In this document: in pieces, positions 42,074-51,721 of the stretch
How the letters are laid out: each line of letters starts with the position of its first letter
Numbering within the stretch: position 1 is the first letter of the stretch
Source of the DNA: Halobacteriovorax marinus
GTDB lineage: Bacteria > Bdellovibrionota > Bacteriovoracia > Bacteriovoracales > Bacteriovoracaceae
NCBI GenBank assembly: GCA_002163155.1
Contig: MAAO01000006.1
Span: 124,001 to 188,000, forward strand
Length of the DNA: 64,000 nt
Direction of reading: 5' to 3'
The notes under the pieces: model-generated
What the model was told of the DNA's origin: nothing
The model's database searches: none
What the model saw: the letters and a program-made list of their open reading frames with translations, nothing else
Translations under genes and position numbers: made by a program

Positions 42074-43024
42074 CTACTTAAAGAAACAATTTTTCTTCTT
42101 TAAAAATTCTAATTGCTCATTCATGTAAGGATCATCTCCTGCTCGTTTCTTAAGTGCCGCGTAGAAGGCATCTTGCTTATCCGTTTTCTCACTGGCTTCA
42201 GCACTCGCTTCTTTAATGATTTTTGTCCATCCTTCAAGAACATCATCATCCATATCTTCAGAGAATAACTTCCAAAAAGTATGAGGATTTCTTGAATCAA
42301 TCAACTGAGTAGTTCCATTGGCATCAGTACTATATTCCCTAATGGCATCGATTAATTCTCTTTGCTTCTTAGATCCTGCTTCTGATAGTCCTAGGAAAAG
42401 TCCTAGAGATCTTTCTTCTTCTGGTCTAAGCATTCTAGGATCAACCCTAGATAAGTCACCAAATTTGTTTTTAGACATTTTTGTATTGATAAAGTTTGTT
42501 AACTCTCTAGGCTTTCTCGGAAGAATCTTATCAAGAACTTTCTTAGCAGATGTGTTGTTTATTTCTTCTAAAGTAAACTTAAAACCATTTTTACTAAGAA
42601 CATCACTCACGCACTGAGCACAGGCTAGAACAGTTGAACCTCTATTTCCGTGCCTGTTTGCTAAATAGATTAAGCTATTGATAGCATTTACCACATCAGC
42701 TTTCTTTACTTTGTCAGCAGGTTTATCTAGCAGAACTTCCAGAGACTTTCTCACCTTGATATCTTTTGATGATCCACCTAAATTTTTAAGGATATTTTGG
42801 ATTTCTCTTTTTGTTGGAGCTTTATTTTTAAAGTTTAGTGCAACCAAAGAGTTTCTCACATAGCGTTTGACTCTAGGGATTGCCACAGCGTCAATACCAT
42901 TCTTAGTTAACATTTCAGCAACACCTGAGTCGTTAATGAGAAAATCAATTAATTTTCCACCACCAGCTTGAATGCTTAATGATGAGAGTAGTACCAGAAG
43001 TAGTAAAATTTTTCTTAAAAACAT
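42074..43024 (-). CDS. Secreted protein (316 aa), uncharacterised
   Basis: A signal peptide (ending SIQAGGG) precedes a basic, helix-rich protein. A Cys pair is seen (LACAQCVSD) plus a terminal Cys (KKKNCFFK). No enzyme motif. Wedged between the two giant secreted genes and divergent from the 1336-aa gene, it may share their regulation and job. Confidence 0.7.
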   Translation of the reverse strand: MFLRKILLLLVLLSSLSIQAGGGKLIDFLINDSGVAEMLTKNGIDAVAIPRVKRYVRNSLVALNFKNKAPTKREIQNILKNLGGSSKDIKVRKSLEVLLDKPADKVKKADVVNAINSLIYLANRHGNRGSTVLACAQCVSDVLSKNGFKFTLEEINNTSAKKVLDKILPRKPRELTNFINTKMSKNKFGDLSRVDPRMLRPEEERSLGLFLGLSEAGSKKQRELIDAIREYSTDANGTTQLIDSRNPHTFWKLFSEDMDDDVLEGWTKIIKEASAEASEKTDKQDAFYAALKKRAGDDPYMNEQLEFLKKKNCFFK

Positions 43025-43190
43025 AACCTCAATCCCGCTTGTTTTGGTTTTTATTTAATTATTCTATCAAGCTTATCGGAGTCAACTTAAAATGCTTTAG
43101 TACTTATTTGCGTGATAAATGGCTTAAATTACTTAATAAGAACTCAAGCATTTCCCTTTATAAGCCGAAAACACTATAGAGGTAGATTGA

Positions 43191-46100
43191 ATGAGAAAAA
43201 TAATTTTAAGTTTTATATGTGTACTTTGTTTAAGTATTTCCGCAGCTTCGTGGAAAGACTTGTATAAGGTAAGTTCAATTGGGAAAAAAGTCATTGTTTC
43301 TTATGATCCTGTTGAGAAAATTGTAAAACTTCAATATAGAAAAGGATTATTTGGGTCTTTAAATGTTCAAGAATATTCAGTCTCCAATTCAGTACTTATT
43401 GATGAGGCTTTAGCTGATATTGAACTACGTCTAAAGTCTAAAAACTTTTCTAAAGAAATTATAGAAGATGCAATAGATGAAACAACTAATTTAAAATATC
43501 TAAATGGTTCAAGCTGTCATATCGTTAATTTTGGTGTCGCTACACCTGAATCCGCTAAGGTCTTAGATCCTCTCATTGAAGAAATTACCTCAAAATTAAA
43601 AGAGCAAAATGAAGGGGTTGAAAGTCACTATCTCTTACAAATCAAACTCGAAGGGATTGGTGCTGTTGAATTACGAGCTGTCACAGATGACGAAGATAAA
43701 ATTATACAGTTCTCTCTATACTCAAATTCAAAAGATTTGAGCCATTTGAAAATTGAAAAAGATGGTGACTACTATCATGTTACTGATAAAGAGAAGCATG
43801 TTTTTACATTGAATGTTTCAGGTGAAGATAGAGAGCGTTTGAGCATTCTTAGTCCTACGAAGAATAATGTTCAAAATATTGAAAGAGTTCATATTAAACT
43901 TGAAAAAGTTAAAAATGAGTATGTTGCAAATTCTTTTTCGAATAATAAAAAAATTAAATCACAGAGAAAGAAATACGTAGACCTAACTAAGGGCAGTGCA
44001 GATCATGAAGGAGTTTCTAGAGTTGCTGATACTAATAGGTTTTACAAATCTATACATGCTGATGAATTGAATCCATTTTTAAATGGAATGGTTATATCAA
44101 AGGAATTAAATTCGTTGGTAAACGAATCTTTTATTAAGTGTATGGATGAGCACTATCTTCTTTCTCTGGAAAATAATGAGAAAGATTTTGAAACTAAGAT
44201 GAGACCATCCTGTATTAAAGAGTCCATGGTAGAGGGTTTCTTTAGCAAGATAAATAGATCTCAAAAGCTATTTTCAAGCCCTATAGATAAAGCTTTCTTA
44301 TCTATTAAAGAGCAATATCTAACTTGCCTGCTTAGTAAAAAGGTATTCACTAAGAAACAAGATATGAGGATTTTTAATCATCCGATCTCTTCTTCAGAGG
44401 AATCAGTTTCTAAGTGTCTTTCAATTAGTTTAGATAGTATGGAAAAGGAGTATTTAAAAAGATCTTTTCAAGATAACGATGAAATTAAGTCTTTGGTTTC
44501 TGAAAGATACCTTTTAACTACAATAGAAAATGAGCTGTCTCGAAAGTTTGATAGTTGTCTAAAGAGTTCTAAGTCCAGTCGTACAGAATGTCGAAATCAT
44601 GTTGAAGAACTTGCTTCTTATGAGTCTTTAAAAGCAATCCTTGTAAGCAAAGTAATTAAGGCAAAGAAAGGTGAGAAGTTTGCTGGTGAAATTCTTTCAC
44701 TGATTGTTGAATGTGATAAGAGTAATAAAAAGACTTGTTTGAAGTCTGCGTTTGTGAAGATTGAAAATTCTTCACTAGATTATCATCTCGACAATTTGAT
44801 GAAGTCTGTATTCCCTGACGATAAAGTTTCTTTGTCAAAATTGCAGACCAAAGATTTTAAATCAAGATACTCTGTATGTATTGAGGGTGTGGGGATTGAG
44901 GATCAAAGTTTACTTGAAGCTTATCAACTAATGACTGACAAATCTTATGAATGCGAAGTACGTTCTCTTGCTAAAGTTCTTCCAGTGACCTTAGTCGCAC
45001 GAGTGCTTAAGTCTGAACCTTATTCTATGCTGCCTGAAAGTAAGAAGGAAGCATTTGAGGCAGTAGCACTTAGATATTTAAAAAAGAAACTTAGGAGAAT
45101 TACTTCAATAAATGACATTAAAGAAGTCGTTGTTGGAGCCAAAAGGGATCTTCTTCCTCCATTTGTTGATTTCTACATAGGACAACGATTGGATGACACT
45201 AAAACTTCTAATAGTGCTAGAACTAAAGTCTATAAAGATATTCTTCTGAGTATTTCTGGAGATTCGAAACTTTCACTAAAAGCTAATATAGATAAGGTCT
45301 TAAATGTTCAAGAACATAAGAGATCAGATTTTAATACGACAGTCTTCATCAATAATACATTAAGAAATTTTGAAGTTTCTTTATATAGTGAAAATCATGA
45401 AGAGGCTGAGACTGCTGAGTATAAAGACTGTATGAAACGTTATTCTCCAGCGTGGAAGAAGATCTCTCTTTCTACTTACGTAGGCAAATGTGAAAGAGTT
45501 TTATTGGTGAGTAAATTCTTTAAAGATAAGAAAAAAGTACTTGAGTCCCTAGTCTCTGCAAATTTTCCACTATCTTCAAACGAAGCTAATAACGCCCTTG
45601 CTCCTGTTTTCTACCTTGAGGAGTGTTTAAAAGAGCAGCCCATTTACTCTTCTGATGCAGCAAAATTTCAAAAGAAATTAGATGCTTGCTATCTTGTAGC
45701 AAAATTAGATGTTTCAATTAATCTCTCAGAATTAAAAATTGAACAGAATCAAAAAGTTATCACTTCTGTTGGTGGGGTAGATGTAGAGGTTGTTTCAAGG
45801 TACTGCTATAACTCGTTCTTTTTATTCATGGCCGGAGATGTCGGCAAATCAAATCTCTCAAAAGTTTTAAAAGATCAGTTTAAGGGCGCCCTTGGCGATC
45901 CTGGAAAAACGGATGGCCTTATCGAAATGCTACAAAAGTCTCACCGTAGATCTGGAACGGGTTCGATTTTAGAACATCTTGAAACTTATGTTGGAACTCG
46001 CTCAACAAGACGCAAAATAAATACGCTCTTAGAAATTGTTTCTAAGGTCGACAAGTTTGATGAGGAGTATTTTGATAAGCATTTGAATAAGTGTAATGAG

Positions 46101-47201
46101 AATGTGGATTCTATGATTTATTCTGGATTAAGGGGATTTATATTAAAAAATATCCCAGCATCATTTTCACTAGACCAAAATAGTAAAGGAGAAACCAATA
46201 GAGATATTCTTCGAAGAGTGTTTGATGAAGATCTCTTAAAAGAAATACTCTCTCTTACCCATAAGCGACCAAACTCAGTGACAAATAATTCAAGTACTAA
46301 ACCAAGTGAGTTAGTTGTAACTGGGGAATTGAGTGTAGAGACCTTAGCGAACTTAATTAAGTTGATTGGAAAGTATATTTCTAAAGGACTCTTCTTCGAT
46401 CAAGATAAGATGAAAACAGAGTTAGTTGTATTTAGAAGTGAACTTAAGAGAGCTCTAAAGTGGTTAAATACTACTGATAAGGCCGTAACATTGAGTGACT
46501 TACAAGATTTTTTCAAAAGTACAAAATTAGCAGATATTCTAGCTTATGCTACTGTAGCGGAAAATGTTTCAGACCGTTTTAGCAACTTTATTTATACTCA
46601 GGAATTGTCAGAAAAAGCTAAACTGCGTAAGAAGTTTGGATATAAGTCTCGTTCTAAACAGTCTCGTTCTCAGCGAAAAGAGTGGGATAGAATGATAGAG
46701 AAATTTAGTAAAATGCGCAAAGAAGTTAAAGAAATGACTACTTCATATGACTTTAGAAGGTTGTTTCGTGATGGTAGTGAAAAGACGAGAATTAAACTTG
46801 ATAAAATTAAAGAGAATTACTTACTTCCTTTAATTACAAAAGGAAGGGCCACGGAGAAGTCTAAACAAGAGGTGATGGCAATTGTTGCTGATCTGATTTT
46901 AAAAGATAACGCCAAAGGTGGCTTTGCTGAGAGATTCACCGGAACAGTTGCAGGTGAATTTTTAAAAAATGATGAAGATTCTCACTGGGCAATAACTAAG
47001 TATTTCTTCTATGACGACAAGGACTTTGATTGGCAGGCGCTTAAGAAAACAAAATCGGGTGCTAAGGCCATTGATTACTATAGTGAGAATATACTTCTGC
47101 CTAAGATATTGGGGCAGAGAGTGTCTAATTATACGAAAGTATCCCGCTTGAGTTATTTCAAGAAGTTACTTAAGAAGGCTCAGAATGAAAATGATGATTA
47201 A
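43191..47201 (+). CDS. Giant secreted protein (1336 aa), uncharacterised
   Basis: A signal peptide (MRKIILSFICVLCLSISAASW) is followed by a Lys/Ser/Leu-rich, mainly helical protein with no further TM segment. Residues 20-230 look beta-rich (KVIVSYDPVEKIVKLQYRKG). The middle 600 residues carry many scattered Cys, often about 25-60 residues apart, suggesting disulfide-braced helical repeats. The C-terminal 250 residues are basic (KKFGYKSRSKQSRSQRKEWD). No similarity recognised, including to the 1568-aa protein, beyond overall style. Confidence 0.75.
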   Translation: MRKIILSFICVLCLSISAASWKDLYKVSSIGKKVIVSYDPVEKIVKLQYRKGLFGSLNVQEYSVSNSVLIDEALADIELRLKSKNFSKEIIEDAIDETTNLKYLNGSSCHIVNFGVATPESAKVLDPLIEEITSKLKEQNEGVESHYLLQIKLEGIGAVELRAVTDDEDKIIQFSLYSNSKDLSHLKIEKDGDYYHVTDKEKHVFTLNVSGEDRERLSILSPTKNNVQNIERVHIKLEKVKNEYVANSFSNNKKIKSQRKKYVDLTKGSADHEGVSRVADTNRFYKSIHADELNPFLNGMVISKELNSLVNESFIKCMDEHYLLSLENNEKDFETKMRPSCIKESMVEGFFSKINRSQKLFSSPIDKAFLSIKEQYLTCLLSKKVFTKKQDMRIFNHPISSSEESVSKCLSISLDSMEKEYLKRSFQDNDEIKSLVSERYLLTTIENELSRKFDSCLKSSKSSRTECRNHVEELASYESLKAILVSKVIKAKKGEKFAGEILSLIVECDKSNKKTCLKSAFVKIENSSLDYHLDNLMKSVFPDDKVSLSKLQTKDFKSRYSVCIEGVGIEDQSLLEAYQLMTDKSYECEVRSLAKVLPVTLVARVLKSEPYSMLPESKKEAFEAVALRYLKKKLRRITSINDIKEVVVGAKRDLLPPFVDFYIGQRLDDTKTSNSARTKVYKDILLSISGDSKLSLKANIDKVLNVQEHKRSDFNTTVFINNTLRNFEVSLYSENHEEAETAEYKDCMKRYSPAWKKISLSTYVGKCERVLLVSKFFKDKKKVLESLVSANFPLSSNEANNALAPVFYLEECLKEQPIYSSDAAKFQKKLDACYLVAKLDVSINLSELKIEQNQKVITSVGGVDVEVVSRYCYNSFFLFMAGDVGKSNLSKVLKDQFKGALGDPGKTDGLIEMLQKSHRRSGTGSILEHLETYVGTRSTRRKINTLLEIVSKVDKFDEEYFDKHLNKCNENVDSMIYSGLRGFILKNIPASFSLDQNSKGETNRDILRRVFDEDLLKEILSLTHKRPNSVTNNSSTKPSELVVTGELSVETLANLIKLIGKYISKGLFFDQDKMKTELVVFRSELKRALKWLNTTDKAVTLSDLQDFFKSTKLADILAYATVAENVSDRFSNFIYTQELSEKAKLRKKFGYKSRSKQSRSQRKEWDRMIEKFSKMRKEVKEMTTSYDFRRLFRDGSEKTRIKLDKIKENYLLPLITKGRATEKSKQEVMAIVADLILKDNAKGGFAERFTGTVAGEFLKNDEDSHWAITKYFFYDDKDFDWQALKKTKSGAKAIDYYSENILLPKILGQRVSNYTKVSRLSYFKKLLKKAQNENDD

Positions 47202-47333
47202 ATATATTTAATTGTACTTAATACATACTTTTAAATACACCTTTCGTTATTTCAATAGTTTGGCTTTGTTTCTATTTTGCTAATAAAGCCAAATTAAGGT
47301 ATCTTTTGGCTCCTTGGTTTTAAAGGAGTTCCT

Positions 47334-49022
47334 ATGACCAAGATACCCTGCACACTATGGACATTCGTATTATTGCTCTTGAGCCTTTCGTCTTTTTCCA
47401 AAACTGTGGAAGAAGACCGAAAGTATATCGCCCTGTTTAAAGCAGAGTGTGAAAATAACAAGCAATTTCTTGTTAAGAACTCATTCGAAGTAGAGTGCTT
47501 GAATATGTATCAGCACTATAATTCTCAATCTTATCAAAGTTATTCAGAAACTCTCGCAGTTAAGCAAAAGAAAGTTCGTATCGGTGGCTTTAACCTCTGG
47601 CATCCTGGTTCACAAAACTCGGGATACAAGGATTATAAATTAGTCGCCAAGATTATGAACGAATGGGATGTCATTTCAGCCACTGAGTTGCTTCCTTTGG
47701 TGAGTCTTGATTTAAAAAATAATAAATTAGTTTTAGGCGTTTTGGAAAATGGTCCCTCAGACTTAAGGGCCTTGAAAAAGAAGTTAAGACTGGCCAATCA
47801 AAATGGTGATATAAACCTTGTCAAAGGGCTTACTAAACAAATTAAAGCTCTTACTACAACTCTAAAAAAAGCTCCTAATCTTTATAGATCACCAGGCTAT
47901 CTAAAAGTCTTAAAAGAATTAAGACTATTAGATTCTTCTTGGTCATTACTCTTGAGCCCAAGAGGGGATTCTGCTAAGCCTACAAATGTTAAAGAATTAA
48001 CAGGCTTCTTCTATAGAGGACGCATTGTTAAGCCTATTGCAAACGAGCATTGCCAAGAAACTTATAAGAGAGAAAGAGGAAAGAAAATTTCATGTTTTCC
48101 TAATCTAAGAAAATCTTTTATGGGAAGAGAGACTTCTCATGTCTTCTCTCGTAGACCATTGCTGGCGAGTTTTAAAAGTGGGAAGTTCGACTTTACTCTT
48201 CTTACTTCACACGTGGTTTTTACTTCACCACACCCTGTAGAACATAAAGAAGATATGGTTAGAATTCTAAAAGCTTCTTTTGGAGTTGAGCACTATAAAA
48301 AATTAGGAGTAGGTTTAGATTCTACCAACTATGCACGTTTTGCAGAATCTAAAATTATCCTTGAACTTATTAGTAACTTAAAAAAGAAATATAAGGAAAA
48401 AGACGTTGTCTATGTTGGAGATATGAATCTTGAGACTGACAATCCATTTTGGTCAGATCTTTTAAAGACTCATGGTGATCATCAACTTCTCATAGAAGAA
48501 AAAACGAGCTTAAGCCAAGCGAAGTATAATTCTCGTGGTGATGCAACTAAGGCAAGGGCCAGTAACTATGACCACTTCGTTATTCCTAAAAATAGTTTTT
48601 CTAATTGCCAGAAAATCAATGGGGATTATGATTTAAGAACACTTCGTTATCTAAAAGGTCATGTTCTAGATTATATGAACGAGACCTATATCGTTCGCTC
48701 TAAGTCGCTTAAAGATAACTTCCTAGAGGAAGAAGAAGACTATGAAGTGGAAAATGAATCATTAATAGATGATTACACGATGACCAGAACTGGTCAAAAG
48801 AAGATGCAGAAGAAGATTAAAGAACTGGAAATAAAATTAAATAAAATTTATACAATAAAAAAAGGTGTAGTTGTAAAAGATAACGCCAAGATATCTCTTA
48901 GACTTAATTATTTTAAAGAAAGGGTCTTTATGTCTCAGTTAAGGAATAGAACTTTTTATAGAGTTTATAAAGAGATCATTAGTGATCACTATCCTATAAA
49001 AATGACCTGTTCTAACAATTAA
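47334..49022 (+). CDS. Secreted endonuclease/exonuclease/phosphatase-fold protein
   Basis: 562 residues with a signal peptide ending near SSFSK. EEP-fold motifs appear in order: VRIGGFNLWHPG (Asn), WDVISATELLP (Glu), LLASFKSGKFDFTLLTSHVV, DVVYVGDMNLET (GDxN) and ISDHYPIKM (SDH). These are the metal and catalytic residues of DNase I-like enzymes. An inserted helical stretch (residues about 130-200) and a second before the SDH motif enlarge it. It would act on DNA or a phosphoester outside the cytoplasm. The next gene starts 1 nt after its stop. Confidence 0.82.
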   Translation: MTKIPCTLWTFVLLLLSLSSFSKTVEEDRKYIALFKAECENNKQFLVKNSFEVECLNMYQHYNSQSYQSYSETLAVKQKKVRIGGFNLWHPGSQNSGYKDYKLVAKIMNEWDVISATELLPLVSLDLKNNKLVLGVLENGPSDLRALKKKLRLANQNGDINLVKGLTKQIKALTTTLKKAPNLYRSPGYLKVLKELRLLDSSWSLLLSPRGDSAKPTNVKELTGFFYRGRIVKPIANEHCQETYKRERGKKISCFPNLRKSFMGRETSHVFSRRPLLASFKSGKFDFTLLTSHVVFTSPHPVEHKEDMVRILKASFGVEHYKKLGVGLDSTNYARFAESKIILELISNLKKKYKEKDVVYVGDMNLETDNPFWSDLLKTHGDHQLLIEEKTSLSQAKYNSRGDATKARASNYDHFVIPKNSFSNCQKINGDYDLRTLRYLKGHVLDYMNETYIVRSKSLKDNFLEEEEDYEVENESLIDDYTMTRTGQKKMQKKIKELEIKLNKIYTIKKGVVVKDNAKISLRLNYFKERVFMSQLRNRTFYRVYKEIISDHYPIKMTCSNN

Positions 49023-49478
49023 ATGATTTCTTCTATTTTAATCCTTTTTCTTTTTACTTCTATTCAGACTATAAGTGCCATGTGTGAATTTCCACACAAC
49101 CCTCCAGTCCTCTGCCTCCAGGGAAGAGTAACTAAAGTTCAAAAGTTATCTAGTAAGAGCTTTAAATGTATTATTCAAGTTGAAGTTGATAGATTTGTTA
49201 GACCTGCAAATGTTTATACTTTTTCTAAAAATTTAGATCGTATAGAGTTTAAAAAAACAAAGAGGCTCAAAAAGGAGTTTGTTGAACTTTACAGTAATGA
49301 TCATTGTAAGATTAAAGAAATTAAAACAATTGTAGAGTATAATTGTAACGATCGCTTTTCTGATATTACTGATTTTAAATTACTTGATATGAATACATTA
49401 AAGGGAAAGGTTCTTGACCCTTGGCAAGCAAAGAGGTCATTTTTTAATTGCTCTCAGATTCTCTCCAATCAGGAATAG
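49023..49478 (+). CDS. Small secreted protein, uncharacterised
   Basis: 151 residues with a signal peptide (MISSILILFLFTSIQTISAM). Six Cys in the mature part (CEFP, LCLQG, KCII, HCKI, NCND, NCSQ) suggest three disulfides. Immediately after the nuclease gene, so co-expressed; an inhibitor or partner of it is possible. The end overlaps the convergent pseudouridine synthase gene by 35 bp. Confidence 0.7.
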   Translation: MISSILILFLFTSIQTISAMCEFPHNPPVLCLQGRVTKVQKLSSKSFKCIIQVEVDRFVRPANVYTFSKNLDRIEFKKTKRLKKEFVELYSNDHCKIKEIKTIVEYNCNDRFSDITDFKLLDMNTLKGKVLDPWQAKRSFFNCSQILSNQE

Positions 49479-50139
49479 TGTCATTACTTATACCAATTTG
49501 ATCTAAGAGGTGAGTGAGTTCATCTGGAAGTGGGCAAATGACATCAACTTTTAAGAAATCCAAATCTATTTTAAATCGATAAGAGTGTAGGAAAATTCTT
49601 TGGAATTTATACTCATCTCTGTAATGGCGATTGATGGCCCCTCTGCCGTGTTTTACATCACCTATGAGGTTATGTTTGGATCTTGCGAAGTGCCTTCTTA
49701 TTTGGTGTTGCCTGCCTGTTTCTATCATCACCTGCATGAGAGTGACCTGCCCGTTAGTCGTGAGTGGAATAAAGTTTGTGAGTGCATCTTTTTTTACTTT
49801 ATTTTGATCACTTAGTGGGAAATCATACTTTCCTGCTTCTGTTATTTCTCCATGGACAAGTGCAATATATTCTTTGTGGACTTTTTTCTTATCGTGCCAA
49901 TGTTCTTGAATTCTTTTTACAATCTCACCGTTGAGCCCAAACATTATGACTCCCGACACTGGACGGTCTAGGCGGTGAATAGGATAAACTTTAAGCCCTA
50001 TCTGATCTCTTACTCTGTTCATGAGGTTGTCTCGTTCGTTGGTTTCTTTCCAGTAAGGATGAACCAAGAGGCCACATGGTTTATGGACGATAATTATTTC
50101 ATTATCTTGGTAGAGAATAGGAATTTCTTTTTCATTCAT
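49444..50139 (-). CDS. TruC-like RNA pseudouridine synthase
   Basis: 231 residues, RluA family without an S4 domain. Motifs: ILYQDNEIIIVHKPCGLLVH, YPIHRLDRPVSGVIMF (catalytic Asp), ETGRQHQIRRHFA. The HRLDRPVSG form is that of TruC, which modifies U65 of tRNA. The target here is inferred from family resemblance. Confidence 0.85.
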   Translation of the reverse strand: MNEKEIPILYQDNEIIIVHKPCGLLVHPYWKETNERDNLMNRVRDQIGLKVYPIHRLDRPVSGVIMFGLNGEIVKRIQEHWHDKKKVHKEYIALVHGEITEAGKYDFPLSDQNKVKKDALTNFIPLTTNGQVTLMQVMIETGRQHQIRRHFARSKHNLIGDVKHGRGAINRHYRDEYKFQRIFLHSYRFKIDLDFLKVDVICPLPDELTHLLDQIGISNDTIPDWRESESN

Positions 50140-50263
50140 TTGTGAAACTTATCCTAAGTATTAGGCTCTGTGAAGCTATCATCTTTTGCTAGTTAAAATG
50201 AGTAGAAATCTATTAACGAACCCCTTTAAAACATGAGACAATTCTTAAAATTATGGAGAGAGA

Positions 50264-51721
50264 ATGAGAGATTACGTAGTTGTATATATTAATGGTGAAC
50301 GACATAAGATTTCTGGAGAAAAGGCATTTATGTCTCTTTCAGATTATCTTAGATATGAAAAGTCATTAACCGGAACAAAAGTTGTTTGTAGTGAAGGTGA
50401 CTGTGGTGCCTGTACCGTCATCATTGGAAATGTTCATAGATTAGTTGGAAATGAATTTTCTTATGTTCCTGTAAATTCTTGTATTTCTTTTATGCATATT
50501 TTAGACGGAAGTCATATTGTGACTATTGAGGGTCTTAAAGATAGCAATGATCAGTTAAATGAAGTTCAAGAATCTATGGCGCGAAATCATGGTGCACAAT
50601 GTGGTTTTTGTACTCCGGGTTTTGTTTGTGCATTAAATACAGGAATTGAAAATCATTTAAAAGCTAATAATGAAATTACAGAAAAAAGAATCAAGAATTG
50701 CCTGACGGGAAATCTATGTAGATGTACTGGTTACCAGCCAATAATTGATGCTGGATTAGATGTAGATTTGAAAAGTTTTGTTCATCTAACTGATAAATTT
50801 AAATCAAGTGATATAATTGCTGATTTACAATCTGAAACGAGTAAAGAAGTCCTAATTAAATCTTCTACTCGTGAAATCTATTTACCGGTAAAGTTATCAG
50901 ACGCAATTAAAAGTCATGAAGAAAAATCTCACACTTTTATTTCTGGCGCTTCTGACCTTGGTGTACTTCACAATAAGAGGGGTATGAAGCCTAACCTCTT
51001 AATGGGGCTACATAATGTAGAAGAGCTTTACCAAATACAAAAGAGAGAGTCAGATGTTTTCATTGGAGCAAGAGTTAATCTTCATCAGATAGAAGAGCAA
51101 CTTAAAGATGAGTTCCGTGAATTCGTTCATATTATACATATCTTTGCTTCTCCTCAAATTAAAAATAGAGCGACCTTAGTAGGTAATGTCGCAAACGCTT
51201 CACCGATTGGTGATAGTATTCCTTTTCTCATGGTGATGAACGCTAAGGTCATTCTCATAGGGCCTAAGGGTGAAAGATCGGTAGATATAAATAACTTTTA
51301 TAAGGGTTACAAAGATTTAGATTTGAAGCCTTCTGAATTTATAAAAGGAATTTCCATCCCATATTATAAAGAAAATGAGCAAGTGAAACTCTATAAAGTG
51401 AGTAATCGAAAAGACATGGATATTTCTCTAGTAACTTTCGCAGCTAAGTATCAAGTGAAAAATGACGTCATTAGTGAAATGCAAATTGCTGTTGGTGGTG
51501 TAGGACCTGTTGTTCTACGTGTGGATAAAACTGAGAAAGAACTTATTGGAAAACCTTTTGAAACTTCTGCTTTTGAGAAGGCTGGAAATATTTTGAAAAG
51601 TGAAGTTACTCCCATTGATGATGTAAGAGGAAGTGCAGCCTATAGAAAAGTTCTAAGCAAGAATCTCTTAATGAAATTCTGTGCTGAACAATCTCTTTCT
51701 ACAAATGCAGGGAGAGCATAA
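50264..51721 (+). CDS. xdhA: Xanthine dehydrogenase FeS/FAD subunit
   Basis: 485 residues. N-terminal plant-type [2Fe-2S] (CSEGDCGAC), then the second [2Fe-2S] domain (QCGFCTPGF and CRCTGYQPI), then an FAD-binding domain (TFISGASDLG, LVGNVANASPIGDSIP) and a CO-dehydrogenase-flavoprotein C-terminal domain. It passes electrons from the molybdenum subunit to NAD. GGAGAGAG precedes the ATG. The next gene's ATG overlaps its stop (TAATG). Confidence 0.94.
   Translation: MRDYVVVYINGERHKISGEKAFMSLSDYLRYEKSLTGTKVVCSEGDCGACTVIIGNVHRLVGNEFSYVPVNSCISFMHILDGSHIVTIEGLKDSNDQLNEVQESMARNHGAQCGFCTPGFVCALNTGIENHLKANNEITEKRIKNCLTGNLCRCTGYQPIIDAGLDVDLKSFVHLTDKFKSSDIIADLQSETSKEVLIKSSTREIYLPVKLSDAIKSHEEKSHTFISGASDLGVLHNKRGMKPNLLMGLHNVEELYQIQKRESDVFIGARVNLHQIEEQLKDEFREFVHIIHIFASPQIKNRATLVGNVANASPIGDSIPFLMVMNAKVILIGPKGERSVDINNFYKGYKDLDLKPSEFIKGISIPYYKENEQVKLYKVSNRKDMDISLVTFAAKYQVKNDVISEMQIAVGGVGPVVLRVDKTEKELIGKPFETSAFEKAGNILKSEVTPIDDVRGSAAYRKVLSKNLLMKFCAEQSLSTNAGRA

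Noticed and set aside
50140-50263. Moco riboswitch before xdhA
   Set aside because: Only 124 nt, AT-rich, without the expected long GC-rich stems.
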